DNA of 26,048 nucleotides from JAWXBG01 sp044375415 (GTDB taxonomy: Bacteria > Bacteroidota > Bacteroidia > Flavobacteriales_D > Sanyastnellaceae). The notes under the pieces are model-generated. The model saw only the letters and a list, made by a program, of their open reading frames with translations, was not told the DNA's origin and did no database searches. The DNA lies in assembly GCA_044375415.1 (NCBI GenBank), contig JBILMS010000049.1, positions 1 to 26,048 on the forward strand, in the 5' to 3' direction. Of the stretch, positions 7,428 to 15,434 are shown piece after piece (positions within the stretch are counted from its first letter, which is position 1; every line of letters starts with the position of its first letter). Both the position numbers and the translations under genes were made by a program.

Positions 7428-8150
7428 ATGATAACTCTCGAAATAGTAGCCAGTACAGTTCAGTCATGTATAAATGCCGAAAAAGGCGGTGCAAAACGAA
7501 TTGAATTATGTTCTGCTCTTAAAACTGCCGGTGTAACCCCTTCCGCAGGCCTCATAAGGGCTGTAAAAGCTCATGTTTCAATTCCTGTGTATGTAATGAT
7601 TCGTCCGCGCGAAGGAGATTTTATTTACTCCAACTCAGAAGTCGAAGTAATGAAAAGAGACATCGAAATAAGCCTTGAGTGCGGTGCCGATGGATTAGTC
7701 TTCGGTGTACTGAACGACAACAATCAAGTTGATTCGAAACTACTCCGCGATTTAATTAGTAGATGTGGACAAGCTCCCGTGACTTTTCATCGAGCATTTG
7801 ATGTGACGGCCCATCCTGATGAAGCTCTTGAAACAATTATTGAGAGTGGGTGTAAACGGATTCTTACTTCTGGTTGTATGCCAGGATGTTTGCAAGGTAG
7901 AGAGACTCTACACAGATTAGCGGAGATGGCTTCAGGCCGAATCGGAATTTTACCCGGTGGAGGAATTACAGTAGATACTATCTCAGAAATTTTTCATCCT
8001 TTGATTAAGGAATACCACATGAGTGCGCGAAGCCCTATTAAATCAGCGGCTCCCGAAGTCATTTTTGAAACAGATTACGAGGAAACAGATGAAGGAAAAG
8101 TTCGGCAAGTCATTTCACTTGCGAATGATTTCTTTTCAAGGTTGCAATAA
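7428..8150 (+). CDS. cutC: CutC family protein
   Basis: This 240-residue TIM-barrel protein belongs to the CutC family. CutC was linked to copper tolerance in E. coli, but that role is disputed and the biochemical activity is not settled. Family motifs are LEIVASTVQSC at the start, AKRIELCSAL, GGVTPS-like GVTPSAGLI, VMIRPREGDFIYS, FHRAFD, LTSG and ILPGGGI. The ATG at 7428 is preferred over a TTG at 7413, which lies in the rplS terminator. The 3' end overlaps the convergent patatin gene by 15 bp (8136-8150), so the two messages are complementary at their ends. Its promoter is unclear; the terminator T-run ends TTTTTTTG, one mismatch from a -7 box. Confidence 0.92.
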   Translation: MITLEIVASTVQSCINAEKGGAKRIELCSALKTAGVTPSAGLIRAVKAHVSIPVYVMIRPREGDFIYSNSEVEVMKRDIEISLECGADGLVFGVLNDNNQVDSKLLRDLISRCGQAPVTFHRAFDVTAHPDEALETIIESGCKRILTSGCMPGCLQGRETLHRLAEMASGRIGILPGGGITVDTISEIFHPLIKEYHMSARSPIKSAAPEVIFETDYEETDEGKVRQVISLANDFFSRLQ

Positions 8151-10406
8151 CAATCGAAGTCTCTCCAATTCTTCTTTGAAATAAGTGTTGGAGGTTGCTT
8201 TGCGAATATGTCTTTTTTCAGCTTCTGTAAGGTGCCAACTCAAACTAACATGATCTTCTTTAGTTTGCTGTAATTCGAAGGTTATCAAATCCACCGGTTG
8301 AGTAAACACTCCTTTCATGTACTCCAGCATTTGTTCGTTGTTGTAATCATGTGTTTTGGTCATGTTGCCATAAATACTTCCTACGGGAGCCGTCAGTTGA
8401 TTAAATGCCCCCGGCTGACCATCACTTAAATCAATATTCTTAGGCAAGTCGCGCACTTGAATAATGATTACTCCACTTGTATTGGTATTAATCCAGTTTC
8501 TAAAGGTGTGCAAATACCTCATCGTGGTTTTCATTCCAAAGTTATCGCGAATTCCTGCATCTATTATTTCCATTGGTGGCTCGGAGGGCAATGATGTCAT
8601 AGGAAAAATATAAGGAAACGTTGCGTTCATTCTGAGTGCCGAGGAGAAAAACAAATTATCGGCACCTTGATCAGCAAACAATCTGGAGAACTCAATATCC
8701 TCCGGTACATTTTTGTGAGGAACATTATCACCCCTGTCTTTTGTCAAATAACTCACGGGTTGAGATGCTATCAATAATCGTCTCCCATCATTTACAATAG
8801 TTGGCGTCAAAATCATCATGGGTATTATAGCCTCTTCTTCGGGTTGGCTATACTCACCAATGCGTTTTGTTAGAAATTGACGGGTATTCAAACCCAACTG
8901 TCTTTCAAAAGCGTACGCCCTGTCTTTAGAATAAACGTTGTCGCCATCCTTTAATGTCTGAAAGCGAATAAACCAGTCATTTGTGACCAGAGACAATATC
9001 ACCGGATTTAGTATGTCTTTGCTAATATCCTCAGCGTATGTGGTGTCATACATATGAATGTTCTCTCCTTGATGTTTTCTCAACATCATCTCCCTCAAAT
9101 ACGCTACACCGAGCATTCCGCCTGACGCTCCCGTCATCATTCCGGATTGAGTCAACAGTTTTCCTCCCGTGCAACTATCGGCATACATTAAACTACGCAT
9201 GGTCCAATATGCCGAGCGAGTACCTCCTCCACTACAGTTTATAATAACCAATTTTGGTTTTTGATCGGGACCCAAACTCGCTTGCTGACGTTTTCTCCAT
9301 CGATCCAAAATCTGGAGAGTGTGTTCAAAATCGGCTTGGATCTGCTCGTCTGTTGCGGTTGTATTTTCAGGTGAATAGATCGCTTGGGACGTATTGTAAT
9401 TTAATCCATAGGCCCTGCTATCACTGCCCAAAAAGGGCAAATCGTCGTTTATGTAATTCAATAGAAAAACTAGAGAAATGAGCACTGTGATTGTCCAACC
9501 CTTTATCCACGAGTGTATGGCACTTACCACCATAATTACGACGGTAAAAAACAGCAAAGTGCTTGCGGCCGCCGGAACTACGAAATATTCATACTCCCTT
9601 AATGTGCCGGCCGCCAAAAAAGAGACAATCAACATTAGCTCAAAACGAGAGGCATTAATGTGGTTTTGCGCAAACACTTCTTCCAATAACTCTCGTGAAT
9701 AATGTTTGCCTTCCCTCGCAAGTGCAATCCTGCGAAAGCCTGTCAAATAGGTCTCCACATGCCAACGTGGGCGGTTTTTTGCACCACCGGTCCATTGAAC
9801 AGGGTTGTGCAATGTTGTGTCTGCAACGTGACCGCTTCCTTTGCGTTTGGGATCGGATTGGATCGATTCGGCGTCTTTATTTGTAAATGAGAAATAGAAA
9901 AATGAGAGTGATTGAAATAGTCCAATTCCAAGTAGAAAGCCGGTAATATTCCAGACCACACGGCCCGGAGATAAGAGTTCTTTGTACACCTGAAACTCGA
10001 CAGAACAAATAATATAAGACAAAATAAAAAGTCCGGAAATAACAAAGTTGTTGAGGGAAAACTTATAAAATGGACGATTTAGGGTAGCAATTATTGGGAA
10101 CCGATAACCATGAGTTATATAGGTGTACAGGTTAAAACCGGTTATAAATCCTCCCAGAGCAAAACCAACAATACCGAATGATAAGGGACTATTTGAACCC
10201 CGATATTCCGGGAATAGAAACTGCTGTGGAACACCCATTTTATCGGCAAAAGCACCAAAAATCATCGCGAAAAGGAGCAACCAGAAAAAGAGCAAAAAGT
10301 GATTCTTCTTTATGTGAAGAACGAGCAATTGAATGGGAAAGAAATAGAGTACCCTTCGTAGTCTAGTGCGGCTTGTTGCGATATGGTGTCCGGCGTTAAA
10401 AAGCAC
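8136..10406 (-). CDS. Membrane-anchored patatin-like phospholipase/lipase
   Basis: This is a 756-residue two-part protein. The N-terminal half holds about seven hydrophobic segments (roughly 36-54, 73-97, 121-137, 151-174, 255-275, 276-297, 303-320). The C-terminal half is a patatin-like hydrolase: oxyanion-hole SGGGTRS (392-398), nucleophile elbow GASGG with Ser428, and the catalytic-dyad Asp616 in IIDAGIRDN. Patatins cleave acyl groups from lipids. The membrane domain and the length are unusual compared with compact bacterial patatins; similar membrane patatins exist in Bacteroidota, and the physiological substrate is unknown. Translation starts at GTG 10406, because an in-frame TAA lies two codons upstream and the next Met is residue 48. 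The 3' end overlaps cutC by 15 bp. Confidence 0.85.
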   Translation of the reverse strand: MLFNAGHHIATSRTRLRRVLYFFPIQLLVLHIKKNHFLLFFWLLLFAMIFGAFADKMGVPQQFLFPEYRGSNSPLSFGIVGFALGGFITGFNLYTYITHGYRFPIIATLNRPFYKFSLNNFVISGLFILSYIICSVEFQVYKELLSPGRVVWNITGFLLGIGLFQSLSFFYFSFTNKDAESIQSDPKRKGSGHVADTTLHNPVQWTGGAKNRPRWHVETYLTGFRRIALAREGKHYSRELLEEVFAQNHINASRFELMLIVSFLAAGTLREYEYFVVPAAASTLLFFTVVIMVVSAIHSWIKGWTITVLISLVFLLNYINDDLPFLGSDSRAYGLNYNTSQAIYSPENTTATDEQIQADFEHTLQILDRWRKRQQASLGPDQKPKLVIINCSGGGTRSAYWTMRSLMYADSCTGGKLLTQSGMMTGASGGMLGVAYLREMMLRKHQGENIHMYDTTYAEDISKDILNPVILSLVTNDWFIRFQTLKDGDNVYSKDRAYAFERQLGLNTRQFLTKRIGEYSQPEEEAIIPMMILTPTIVNDGRRLLIASQPVSYLTKDRGDNVPHKNVPEDIEFSRLFADQGADNLFFSSALRMNATFPYIFPMTSLPSEPPMEIIDAGIRDNFGMKTTMRYLHTFRNWINTNTSGVIIIQVRDLPKNIDLSDGQPGAFNQLTAPVGSIYGNMTKTHDYNNEQMLEYMKGVFTQPVDLITFELQQTKEDHVSLSWHLTEAEKRHIRKATSNTYFKEELERLRLLLQP

Positions 10407-10527
10407 TGTTTAATCTCTATTCTTTAAGCTAATACGTCTATTTAATCTTTGGGTTATCTGCACAACATACAAAGAATTGGCATATTCACCCTCATATGTA
10501 CTTTCTTTGCAGATCGTTTTTGACTCT

Positions 10528-10980
10528 ATGGCCAACCAGCTTCCGGAAATAAAGAATAAAAAAGCCGAGTACAGATTTTTTGTGCTCGAGTCCTTTATTG
10601 CCGGTATCCAACTGACAGGTTCGGAGATAAAATCGATACGTCAAGGGAAAGCTAATATTACTGAAGCCTTCTGTAAAATTCGCAATCGTGAAATGTACGT
10701 TATAAATATGTACATTGATCCATATAGTGATGCGGGCTACTCACAGCACAAAGAACGTCGTGAAAGAAAACTTCTGTTAAACAAAACTGAGATTCTTAAA
10801 ATCGACCGGAAATTGAAAGATGCCAGTATGACTATTGTTCCGATTCGTTTGTTCGTTACCGAAAAAGGATGGGCCAAACTTGAGATAGCTTTGGCGAAAG
10901 GCAAGAATTATCGAGACAAACGAGAGGATGTAAAACAAAAAGACCTCAGGCGAGAAATGGACCGAGGTCTTCTTGTTTAG
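10528..10980 (+). CDS. smpB: SsrA-binding protein SmpB
   Basis: SmpB binds tmRNA and places it in the A site of ribosomes stalled on messages without a stop codon, allowing tagging and release. The 150-residue protein has the family layout: KNKKAEYRFFVLESFIAGI, LTGSEIKSIRQGKANI, SQHKERRERKLLLNK, and a C-terminal KGKNYRDKREDVKQKDLRRE tail that enters the decoding centre. I chose ATG 10528 over an upstream TTG (10477), because homologues begin close to this Met. A TTTCTTTG box (10502-10509) with TTG at 10477-10479 is a plausible promoter. The last 15 codons contain a 14-bp hairpin (see the entry at 10934), which is unusual for this gene. Confidence 0.96.
   Translation: MANQLPEIKNKKAEYRFFVLESFIAGIQLTGSEIKSIRQGKANITEAFCKIRNREMYVINMYIDPYSDAGYSQHKERRERKLLLNKTEILKIDRKLKDASMTIVPIRLFVTEKGWAKLEIALAKGKNYRDKREDVKQKDLRREMDRGLLV
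10934..10977. terminator. Hairpin inside the 3' end of smpB, possible bidirectional terminator
   Basis: Bases 10934-10947 (AACAAAAAGACCTC) pair with 10964-10977 (GAGGTCTTCTTGTT) over 14 bp with one mismatch and a 16-nt loop. The 8-bp GC-containing core is perfect, with an A-rich 5' side and a T-rich 3' side, so it could act in both directions. The convergent gene ends at 11002, only 21 bp after the smpB stop, and no other terminator is visible between them. The right arm ends at the base before the smpB stop codon. Confidence 0.55.
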
Positions 10981-11001
10981 AATGAAATTATATCAATCAC
11001 T

Positions 11002-11556
11002 TCAATCCGTGCTCTCGGTCATCACCTTGTACTTTTCGTTAAAGGCTTCCCAATTCCACAAGAAGTTCCTCATGAGTTCGTCGAGGTTCTTCAAAAATAT
11101 CGGATTCGGAGTTTTCATAGATCTGAAGTACTCCTCTTGAAATTCATTCAAATTGTATTTGGCAAAAACTGCCTTTGACATAGCATAGAGCGTGTTTTTC
11201 GAAGGTATATTAAGCTTCGACATGCACTCTTTGTATTCTTTTACTGTAGATTCTAGCTGAGGAACGGTCATTTCGAACATGGGGGCCAATTTCTCAATAC
11301 TCAGTCGAATTATTTCTTTGTCTTGGTTTTCTTGAAAGTGAGCAGGAAGATAACTGAAGTTTCCCGTAACAACTATCATTAAAAACTTGCCGTAATCTTC
11401 TGCTTCTATATTAGGACAAACAACGAATTCTGGACTGTCATTGATAAAGCCTGCCACATCAGGAAAACCCTTCTCCACCGTATCAATCAGCGTGTTTACG
11501 AAAAGATTTGCTGTTCTTTCAGTAGTAAGTTTTTTTCTTCCGAAAATGGTTAGCAT
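11002..11556 (-). CDS. Hypothetical protein, 184 residues
   Basis: I do not recognise this protein. It has no signal peptide or membrane helix and is likely cytosolic. It is mixed alpha/beta in appearance, with a hydrophobic YGKFLMIVVTGNFSYLP segment (about 55-71) and a largely helical, charged C-terminal half. The start MLTIFGRKKLTTERTANLFV resembles small conserved Bacteroidota proteins. The ATG at 11556 is the only reasonable start, and a TAATTTTG box (11588-11595, minus strand) lies 31 nt upstream. The gene is convergent with smpB, with 21 bp between stops. Codon use looks normal and the frame is intact, so I consider it a real gene of unknown function. Confidence 0.7.
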   Translation of the reverse strand: MLTIFGRKKLTTERTANLFVNTLIDTVEKGFPDVAGFINDSPEFVVCPNIEAEDYGKFLMIVVTGNFSYLPAHFQENQDKEIIRLSIEKLAPMFEMTVPQLESTVKEYKECMSKLNIPSKNTLYAMSKAVFAKYNLNEFQEEYFRSMKTPNPIFLKNLDELMRNFLWNWEAFNEKYKVMTESTD

Positions 11557-11663
11557 AACGTGTTATTTATTTATAACTACTGTCAAACAAAATTATCTTT
11601 ATGTAAAGGTTTTTTGAGGAAACGGGGGAAGGATGTATTAACAGAGTTTTCAACGCCCTGAAC

Positions 11664-11696
11664 AAATTATGAATGATGAATTATGAATTATGAATG
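11664..11696. repeat. Left AT-rich flank repeat of the tandem array
   Basis: A 33-bp stretch built of ATGAATTATGAAT-type words. Its reverse complement matches 12027-12059 at 30 of 33 positions, so the tandem array between them is framed by inverted repeats. The same words recur at 13253-13274. Confidence 0.75.
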
Positions 11697-11700
11697 AAAG

Positions 11701-11980
11701 ACACTGGATGGTAATGAAAGACGCAGAATGATATTGAAAGGCACTGGATGGTGATGAAAGACGCTAGATGATGCTGAAAGGCACTGGATGACGATGAAAG
11801 TCGCTGAATGATACTGAAAGGCACTGGATGGTGATGAAAGACGCTAGATGATACTGAAAGACGATGGATGGTGATGAAAGACGCTAGATGATACTGAAAG
11901 GCACTGGATGATGATGAAAGACGCTGGATGATACTGAAAGGCACTGGATGGTGATGAAAGACGCTGGATGATACTGAAAG
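11701..11980. repeat. Tandem array: 14 x 20 bp arranged as 7 x 40 bp
   Basis: Fourteen consecutive 20-bp units run without a single insertion or deletion. Odd units resemble gcactggatggtgatgaaag and even units resemble acgctagatgatactgaaag, so the true period is 40 bp. Every unit ends in TGAAAG, and the differences are point changes only. The plus strand is about two-thirds purine. Long minus-strand frames through it are explained by the repeat and look non-coding. The array accounts for most of the 521-bp gap between the gene ending at 11556 and pyrD. Confidence 0.93.
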
Positions 11981-12026
11981 ACAATGCTAGGAATCTCCCA
12001 ATCCATTCAATCAAAGACGTAATCCA

Positions 12027-12059
12027 CATTCATAATTCATCATTCATAATTCATAATTA
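12027..12059. repeat. Right AT-rich flank repeat of the tandem array
   Basis: An inverted copy of 11664-11696 (30 of 33 positions), made of ATTCATAATTCAT-type words. It ends 6 bp before the pyrD -7-like box, so the repeat borders the pyrD promoter and would occupy the -33 region. Confidence 0.75.
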
Positions 12060-12065
12060 CAATCC

Positions 12066-12073
12066 TATCTTCG
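12066..12073 (+). promoter_or_regulatory. -7-like box 4 nt before pyrD
   Basis: TATCTTCG matches TAnnTTTG with one mismatch and ends 4 nt before the pyrD ATG. The upstream -33 region falls in the AT-rich repeat. The position implies an almost leaderless message. Confidence 0.4.
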
Positions 12074-12077
12074 CGCC

Positions 12078-13109
12078 ATGTACCGCACTCTTCTCAAACC
12101 CTTATTTTTTTTCTTGGAACCGGAACAAGCGCATTACACTGCTATGCGTTTGTTGAAAATTGTAACGATTATTCCCGGTGTGAAGGCTATAATGAAAAAT
12201 AGATTTCAAGTAAAAGATCAATCACTTGAGAGAACTGTTTTTGGATTGCATTTTCCAAATCCTGTTGGACTTGCTGCAGGCTTCGATAAAGATGCACGTT
12301 GGATTGATGAACTAGATTGTCTTGGATTTGGTTTTATTGAAATCGGTACACTCACTCCAATTGCACAACCCGGAAATGATAAACCTCGATTGTTTCGTTT
12401 ACCTAAAGATGAGGCATTGATCAATCGAATGGGTTTTAATAATCGAGGCGCTGCATCTGCTGTTGAACGTTTGAAGAAAAGAAAAAGCCATGTGATTGTT
12501 GGTGGTAATATCGGCAAAAACAAAGTGACCGACAACGATGATGCACTCAGTGATTACATCAAATGTTTTCACGAATTGCACGATCATGTCGATTATTTTG
12601 TAGTGAATGTAAGCTCGCCAAATACTCCGGGATTGCGCGCATTGCAGGAGAAAGAACCATTGATGAAAATTCTGAATGAATTGAAAATTCTCAATTCGCA
12701 GAAAAAAAATCCGAAACCCATTCTTCTGAAAATTGCTCCGGATCTCACTGATCAACAACTCGATGACATCATTGAAATCACAAATACCACCCGTATCGAT
12801 GGAGTTATTGCAACGAATACCACTATCGATAGAAGTAATCTTCAAACGTCAAAAACGGAAGTGGATGCAATCGGAAACGGTGGTTTAAGTGGAAAACCAC
12901 TTACATCCCGTAGTACGGAAGTTATTCGATACTTAGTTCAAAAAGGAAAAAATCAATTTCCGGTTGTAGGTGTTGGAGGAATCCACACTGCCGCAGATGC
13001 CAAAGAAAAACTCGATGCCGGTGCTGCACTTGTTCAAGTCTATACTGGTTTCATTTACGAGGGTCCGGGGATTGCCCGAAAGATTAATCGAGGACTTTTG
13101 GGATTATAG
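12078..13109 (+). CDS. pyrD: Dihydroorotate dehydrogenase (quinone), class 2
   Basis: PyrD oxidises dihydroorotate to orotate in pyrimidine synthesis and passes electrons to membrane quinones. The 343-residue protein has the class 2 features: an N-terminal helical extension (residues 1-40, including LLKPLFFFLEPEQAHY) that docks on the membrane, PVGLAAGFDK ending at Lys71, LINRMGFNN, the active-site NVSSPNTPGLR with the catalytic-type Ser180, a TNTT segment, and the FMN phosphate-binding GGLSG and VGGI motifs. The ATG at 12078 fits the family start and the -7-like box just before it. No other pyr gene is near. The tandem array lies directly upstream. Confidence 0.96.
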   Translation: MYRTLLKPLFFFLEPEQAHYTAMRLLKIVTIIPGVKAIMKNRFQVKDQSLERTVFGLHFPNPVGLAAGFDKDARWIDELDCLGFGFIEIGTLTPIAQPGNDKPRLFRLPKDEALINRMGFNNRGAASAVERLKKRKSHVIVGGNIGKNKVTDNDDALSDYIKCFHELHDHVDYFVVNVSSPNTPGLRALQEKEPLMKILNELKILNSQKKNPKPILLKIAPDLTDQQLDDIIEITNTTRIDGVIATNTTIDRSNLQTSKTEVDAIGNGGLSGKPLTSRSTEVIRYLVQKGKNQFPVVGVGGIHTAADAKEKLDAGAALVQVYTGFIYEGPGIARKINRGLLGL

Positions 13110-13252
13110 GTAGTTGGGGTGATCGTTTTTGAAAACGTAATCCTACTCCATACTCACTCTCTAACTCACACTGATCATCCCACTCGCGTCCAGTAGCGCA
13201 AGTCGAAGGATAGTGGTGGAACTATCGAAGTATGAAGTTCTCTGTTTACAAC

Positions 13253-13274
13253 AATTCATAATTCATAATTCATA
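13253..13274. repeat. Third copy of the ATTCATAATTCAT repeat
   Basis: A 22-bp stretch of overlapping AATTCATA words, in the same orientation as 12027-12059, lies between the pyrD stop and the rarA stop. The rest of the 170-bp convergent spacer (13110-13279) shows no gene or clear terminator. Confidence 0.6.
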
Positions 13275-13279
13275 CCGAA

Positions 13280-14557
13280 TCAATACCCATACTTCCCCTT
13301 CCATAGCTTCCTCAGCCATTCGCGGAGAGCAAATTCTTTTTGGTTGTTGCCGGGTTCGTAATACGTTTTACCTGCAAGATTCTCCGGTAAAAATTCTTGA
13401 TTTATAAAATTGCCTTCGCCGGAGTGTGAATATTTGTATTCTTCGCCATACCCAAGTTCTTTCATCAATTTCGTGGGTGCGTTGCGAATAGCAATAGGTA
13501 CGGGTTGATTTCCGGAGGCTGCCACTTCAGCCAAAGCATTATCGATGGCCATATAGGCGCTGTTACTTTTTGGAGATGTTGCTAAATAGATAGCGCATTC
13601 ACTTAAAATAATTCTGCTCTCGGGCCATCCGATATTTTCTACTGCTCTAAAAGTTGCGTCGGCAATCAAGAGCGCATTTGGATTTGCAAGACCAATATCT
13701 TCCGATGCGAGAATCAACATGCGACGTGCAATAAACTTCGGGTCTTCTCCTCCACTTACCATTCGTGCGAGATAATACACTGATGCATTGGGGTCACTTC
13801 CGCGAATACTTTTGATAAAAGCAGAGATGATGTCGTAATGCATCTCTCCGGTCTTATCGTACATCGACGGATTTTGTTGAATGATATTAATTACTTTCTC
13901 ATCGGTAATTACTTTCGGATTTCCCTCTAGATTTGAAACCACAAGTTCCAATGTATTCAACAACTTTCTTGCATCTCCTCCACTGGTCCGCAAAAGAGCG
14001 CTGTATTCTTTTAAATCTACAGATTGTGTTTTCAAAAAGGAATCTTCCAACAAAGCCTTTTCGAGCAAACGAACTAATTCATCTTTTTCGAGTGGTTTTA
14101 AGACATAAACCTGACAACGCGATAACAAGGGACTGATTACTTCGAAGGAAGGATTCTCAGTAGTGGCCCCAATTAGTGTAACGATACCCTTTTCCACTGC
14201 ACCCAACAAGGAGTCTTGCTGACTTTTTGAAAAGCGATGTATCTCATCTATAAATAATATCGCTCCTTTGGAAAACATTCCTTGCGACGAAACTTTTTCG
14301 ATTACTTCGCGCACATCTTTCACTCCGCTGTTGATAGCACTTAGACTGTAAAATGGTTTTTTGAGTGTTTGTGCTATAATGTTCGCAAGGGTTGTTTTGC
14401 CAACCCCCGGAGGTCCCCAAAAAATAATAGAAGGTATAAGTCCGCGATCAATGGCTTTTCGCAACACGGCATCCGTTCCCACAATATGCTCTTGCCCCAT
14501 ATAGTCGTCGAGCGACTTGGGGCGCATGCGTTCGGCCAAAGGGGCATTCGGTTCCAT
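13280..14557 (-). CDS. rarA: Replication-associated recombination protein A (AAA+ ATPase)
   Basis: RarA (MgsA) is a clamp-loader-like AAA+ ATPase acting at stalled replication forks. The 425-residue protein has the start PLAERMRPKSLDDYMGQEH, Walker A GPPGVGKT (48-55), Walker B ILFIDEIHR (100-108), sensor-1 IGATTENPS (129-137), and the C-terminal tetramerisation and MgsA-type region (SGGEDPKFIARRM, SEDIGLANP, APTKLMKELGYG). The ATG at 14557 is 14 bp after the trmD stop. A perfect TATCTTTG box fills this gap, so rarA probably has its own promoter besides read-through from trmD. Confidence 0.96.
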   Translation of the reverse strand: MEPNAPLAERMRPKSLDDYMGQEHIVGTDAVLRKAIDRGLIPSIIFWGPPGVGKTTLANIIAQTLKKPFYSLSAINSGVKDVREVIEKVSSQGMFSKGAILFIDEIHRFSKSQQDSLLGAVEKGIVTLIGATTENPSFEVISPLLSRCQVYVLKPLEKDELVRLLEKALLEDSFLKTQSVDLKEYSALLRTSGGDARKLLNTLELVVSNLEGNPKVITDEKVINIIQQNPSMYDKTGEMHYDIISAFIKSIRGSDPNASVYYLARMVSGGEDPKFIARRMLILASEDIGLANPNALLIADATFRAVENIGWPESRIILSECAIYLATSPKSNSAYMAIDNALAEVAASGNQPVPIAIRNAPTKLMKELGYGEEYKYSHSGEGNFINQEFLPENLAGKTYYEPGNNQKEFALREWLRKLWKGKYGY

Positions 14558-14561
14558 TGTG

Positions 14562-14569
14562 CAAAGATA
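14562..14569 (-). promoter_or_regulatory. Bacteroidota -7 box 4 nt before rarA
   Basis: On the minus strand these bases read TATCTTTG, a full match to TAnnTTTG. The box lies between the trmD stop codon and the rarA ATG and ends only 4 nt before that ATG, which implies a leaderless or nearly leaderless rarA message. Confidence 0.5.
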
Positions 14570-14571
14570 CC

Positions 14572-15243
14572 TTACTCCATGTCCGGACGACGCTCATGTG
14601 TTTTGCGAATAGCTTCTTCCATTCTCCATTCTTCAATGGCTTTCAAATGACCGCTTAGAAGGATATCCGGAACTTTCCATCCATTGTACTCGGCAGGACG
14701 AGTATAAACAGGGGGTGCCAAAAGATTATCTTGAAAAGAATCTGTAAGTGCGCTGGTTTCATCGTTCATTACTCCGGGGAGCAAACGAACAATGCTATCA
14801 ACCAAAACTGCAGCCGCAAGTTCTCCACCACTTAATACATAATCGCCGATAGAAACTTCGCGTGTGATAAAATGATCGCGGATACGTTGATCAACTCCTT
14901 TATAATGTCCGCAGAGCATCATAATATTTCCTTTCAAAGAAAGAACATTGCAGATACCTTGATTCAAACGTTCTCCATCAGGTGTGAGGTAGATTATTTC
15001 ATCATATGTTCGTTCTGATTTCAATTTGTCAATGAGATCATGAATGGGTTGACACATCATTACCATGCCTGCACCACCGCCGAATTGGTAATCGTCCACT
15101 TGTTTTTGTTTACTTGTCGAATAATCGCGGATATTGTGAACTACTATTTCCACATGACCATTGTCTTGTGCACGTTGAAGAATGCTGTCATGAAAAGGCC
15201 CGTCGAGTAAGCGAGGGAGGATGGTTAGTATATCTATTCTCAC
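14572..15243 (-). CDS. trmD: tRNA (guanine-N1)-methyltransferase TrmD
   Basis: TrmD methylates G37 next to the anticodon of certain tRNAs, preventing frameshifts. The 223-residue protein, typical in length, shows MRIDILTILP, the DDYQFGGGAGMVM segment (51-63), and the SAM-binding trefoil-knot motifs YLTPDGERLNQ (85-95), LCGHYKGVDQRI (110-121) and SIGDYVLSGGELA (131-143). The conserved NDETSALTDSFQDNLL and PPVYTRPAEYNG follow. Translation starts at GTG 15243; no in-frame ATG is closer to the family start. It is separated from rplS, its usual operon partner. rarA follows after 14 bp. Confidence 0.96.
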   Translation of the reverse strand: MRIDILTILPRLLDGPFHDSILQRAQDNGHVEIVVHNIRDYSTSKQKQVDDYQFGGGAGMVMMCQPIHDLIDKLKSERTYDEIIYLTPDGERLNQGICNVLSLKGNIMMLCGHYKGVDQRIRDHFITREVSIGDYVLSGGELAAAVLVDSIVRLLPGVMNDETSALTDSFQDNLLAPPVYTRPAEYNGWKVPDILLSGHLKAIEEWRMEEAIRKTHERRPDME

Positions 15244-15247
15244 GGGG

Positions 15248-15255
15248 CAAATATC
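15248..15255 (-). promoter_or_regulatory. -7-like box 4 nt before trmD
   Basis: The minus strand reads GATATTTG, one mismatch from TAnnTTTG, and ends 4 nt before the GTG start. This is the same spacing as for rarA and pyrD. Confidence 0.35.
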
Positions 15256-15277
15256 GGAAAAAAAAACCGGCCATCAG

Positions 15278-15294
15278 TTTGGCCACAGGCCAAA
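15278..15294. repeat. Short palindrome upstream of trmD
   Basis: TTTGGCC (15278-15284) and GGCCAAA (15288-15294) are perfect inverted arms with an ACA spacer. The palindrome lies about 25 bp upstream of the trmD -7-like box and could be an operator or a chance hairpin. I see nothing else firm in 15295-15400. Confidence 0.35.
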
Positions 15295-15398
15295 ACAAGT
15301 ATAGCCACGGGCTTATAGACTATAGGAGTGCACTCGGTGGACGAATGTGATTGTTCCGGAAAGTTGATTTCGATAAAGCCCGCGCCAGAGCAGCAGTT

Positions 15399-15434
15399 GG
15401 CAGTGGGCAGTCGGGTTAAGGACTGCGGACTGCC
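15399..15434. repeat. Imperfect GCAGT-type inverted repeat downstream of the aldo/keto reductase gene
   Basis: The words GGCAGTGGGCAGTC (15399-15412) and GACTGCGGACTGCC (15421-15434) are complementary at 12 of 14 positions around an 8-nt loop. Tandem GCAGT words of this type are common between genes in environmental Bacteroidota, from memory. The repeat lies 34 bp past the aldo/keto reductase stop codon and may serve as its transcription end. Confidence 0.6.

Noticed and set aside
8136..8150. 15-bp overlap of cutC and patatin stop regions as a regulatory antisense pair
   Set aside because: Small convergent overlaps are common in compact genomes, and nothing here points to regulation.
11701..11980. 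CRISPR array
   Set aside because: The 20-bp units follow each other directly with no unique spacers, and no cas gene is present.
11681..12029. Two minus-strand open frames (87 and 61 codons) through the tandem array, coding Ser/His/Phe-rich repeats
   Set aside because: The frames arise because the 40-bp repeat happens to lack stops on that strand. The period is not a multiple of three, there is no promoter or start context, and the composition is that of the repeat.
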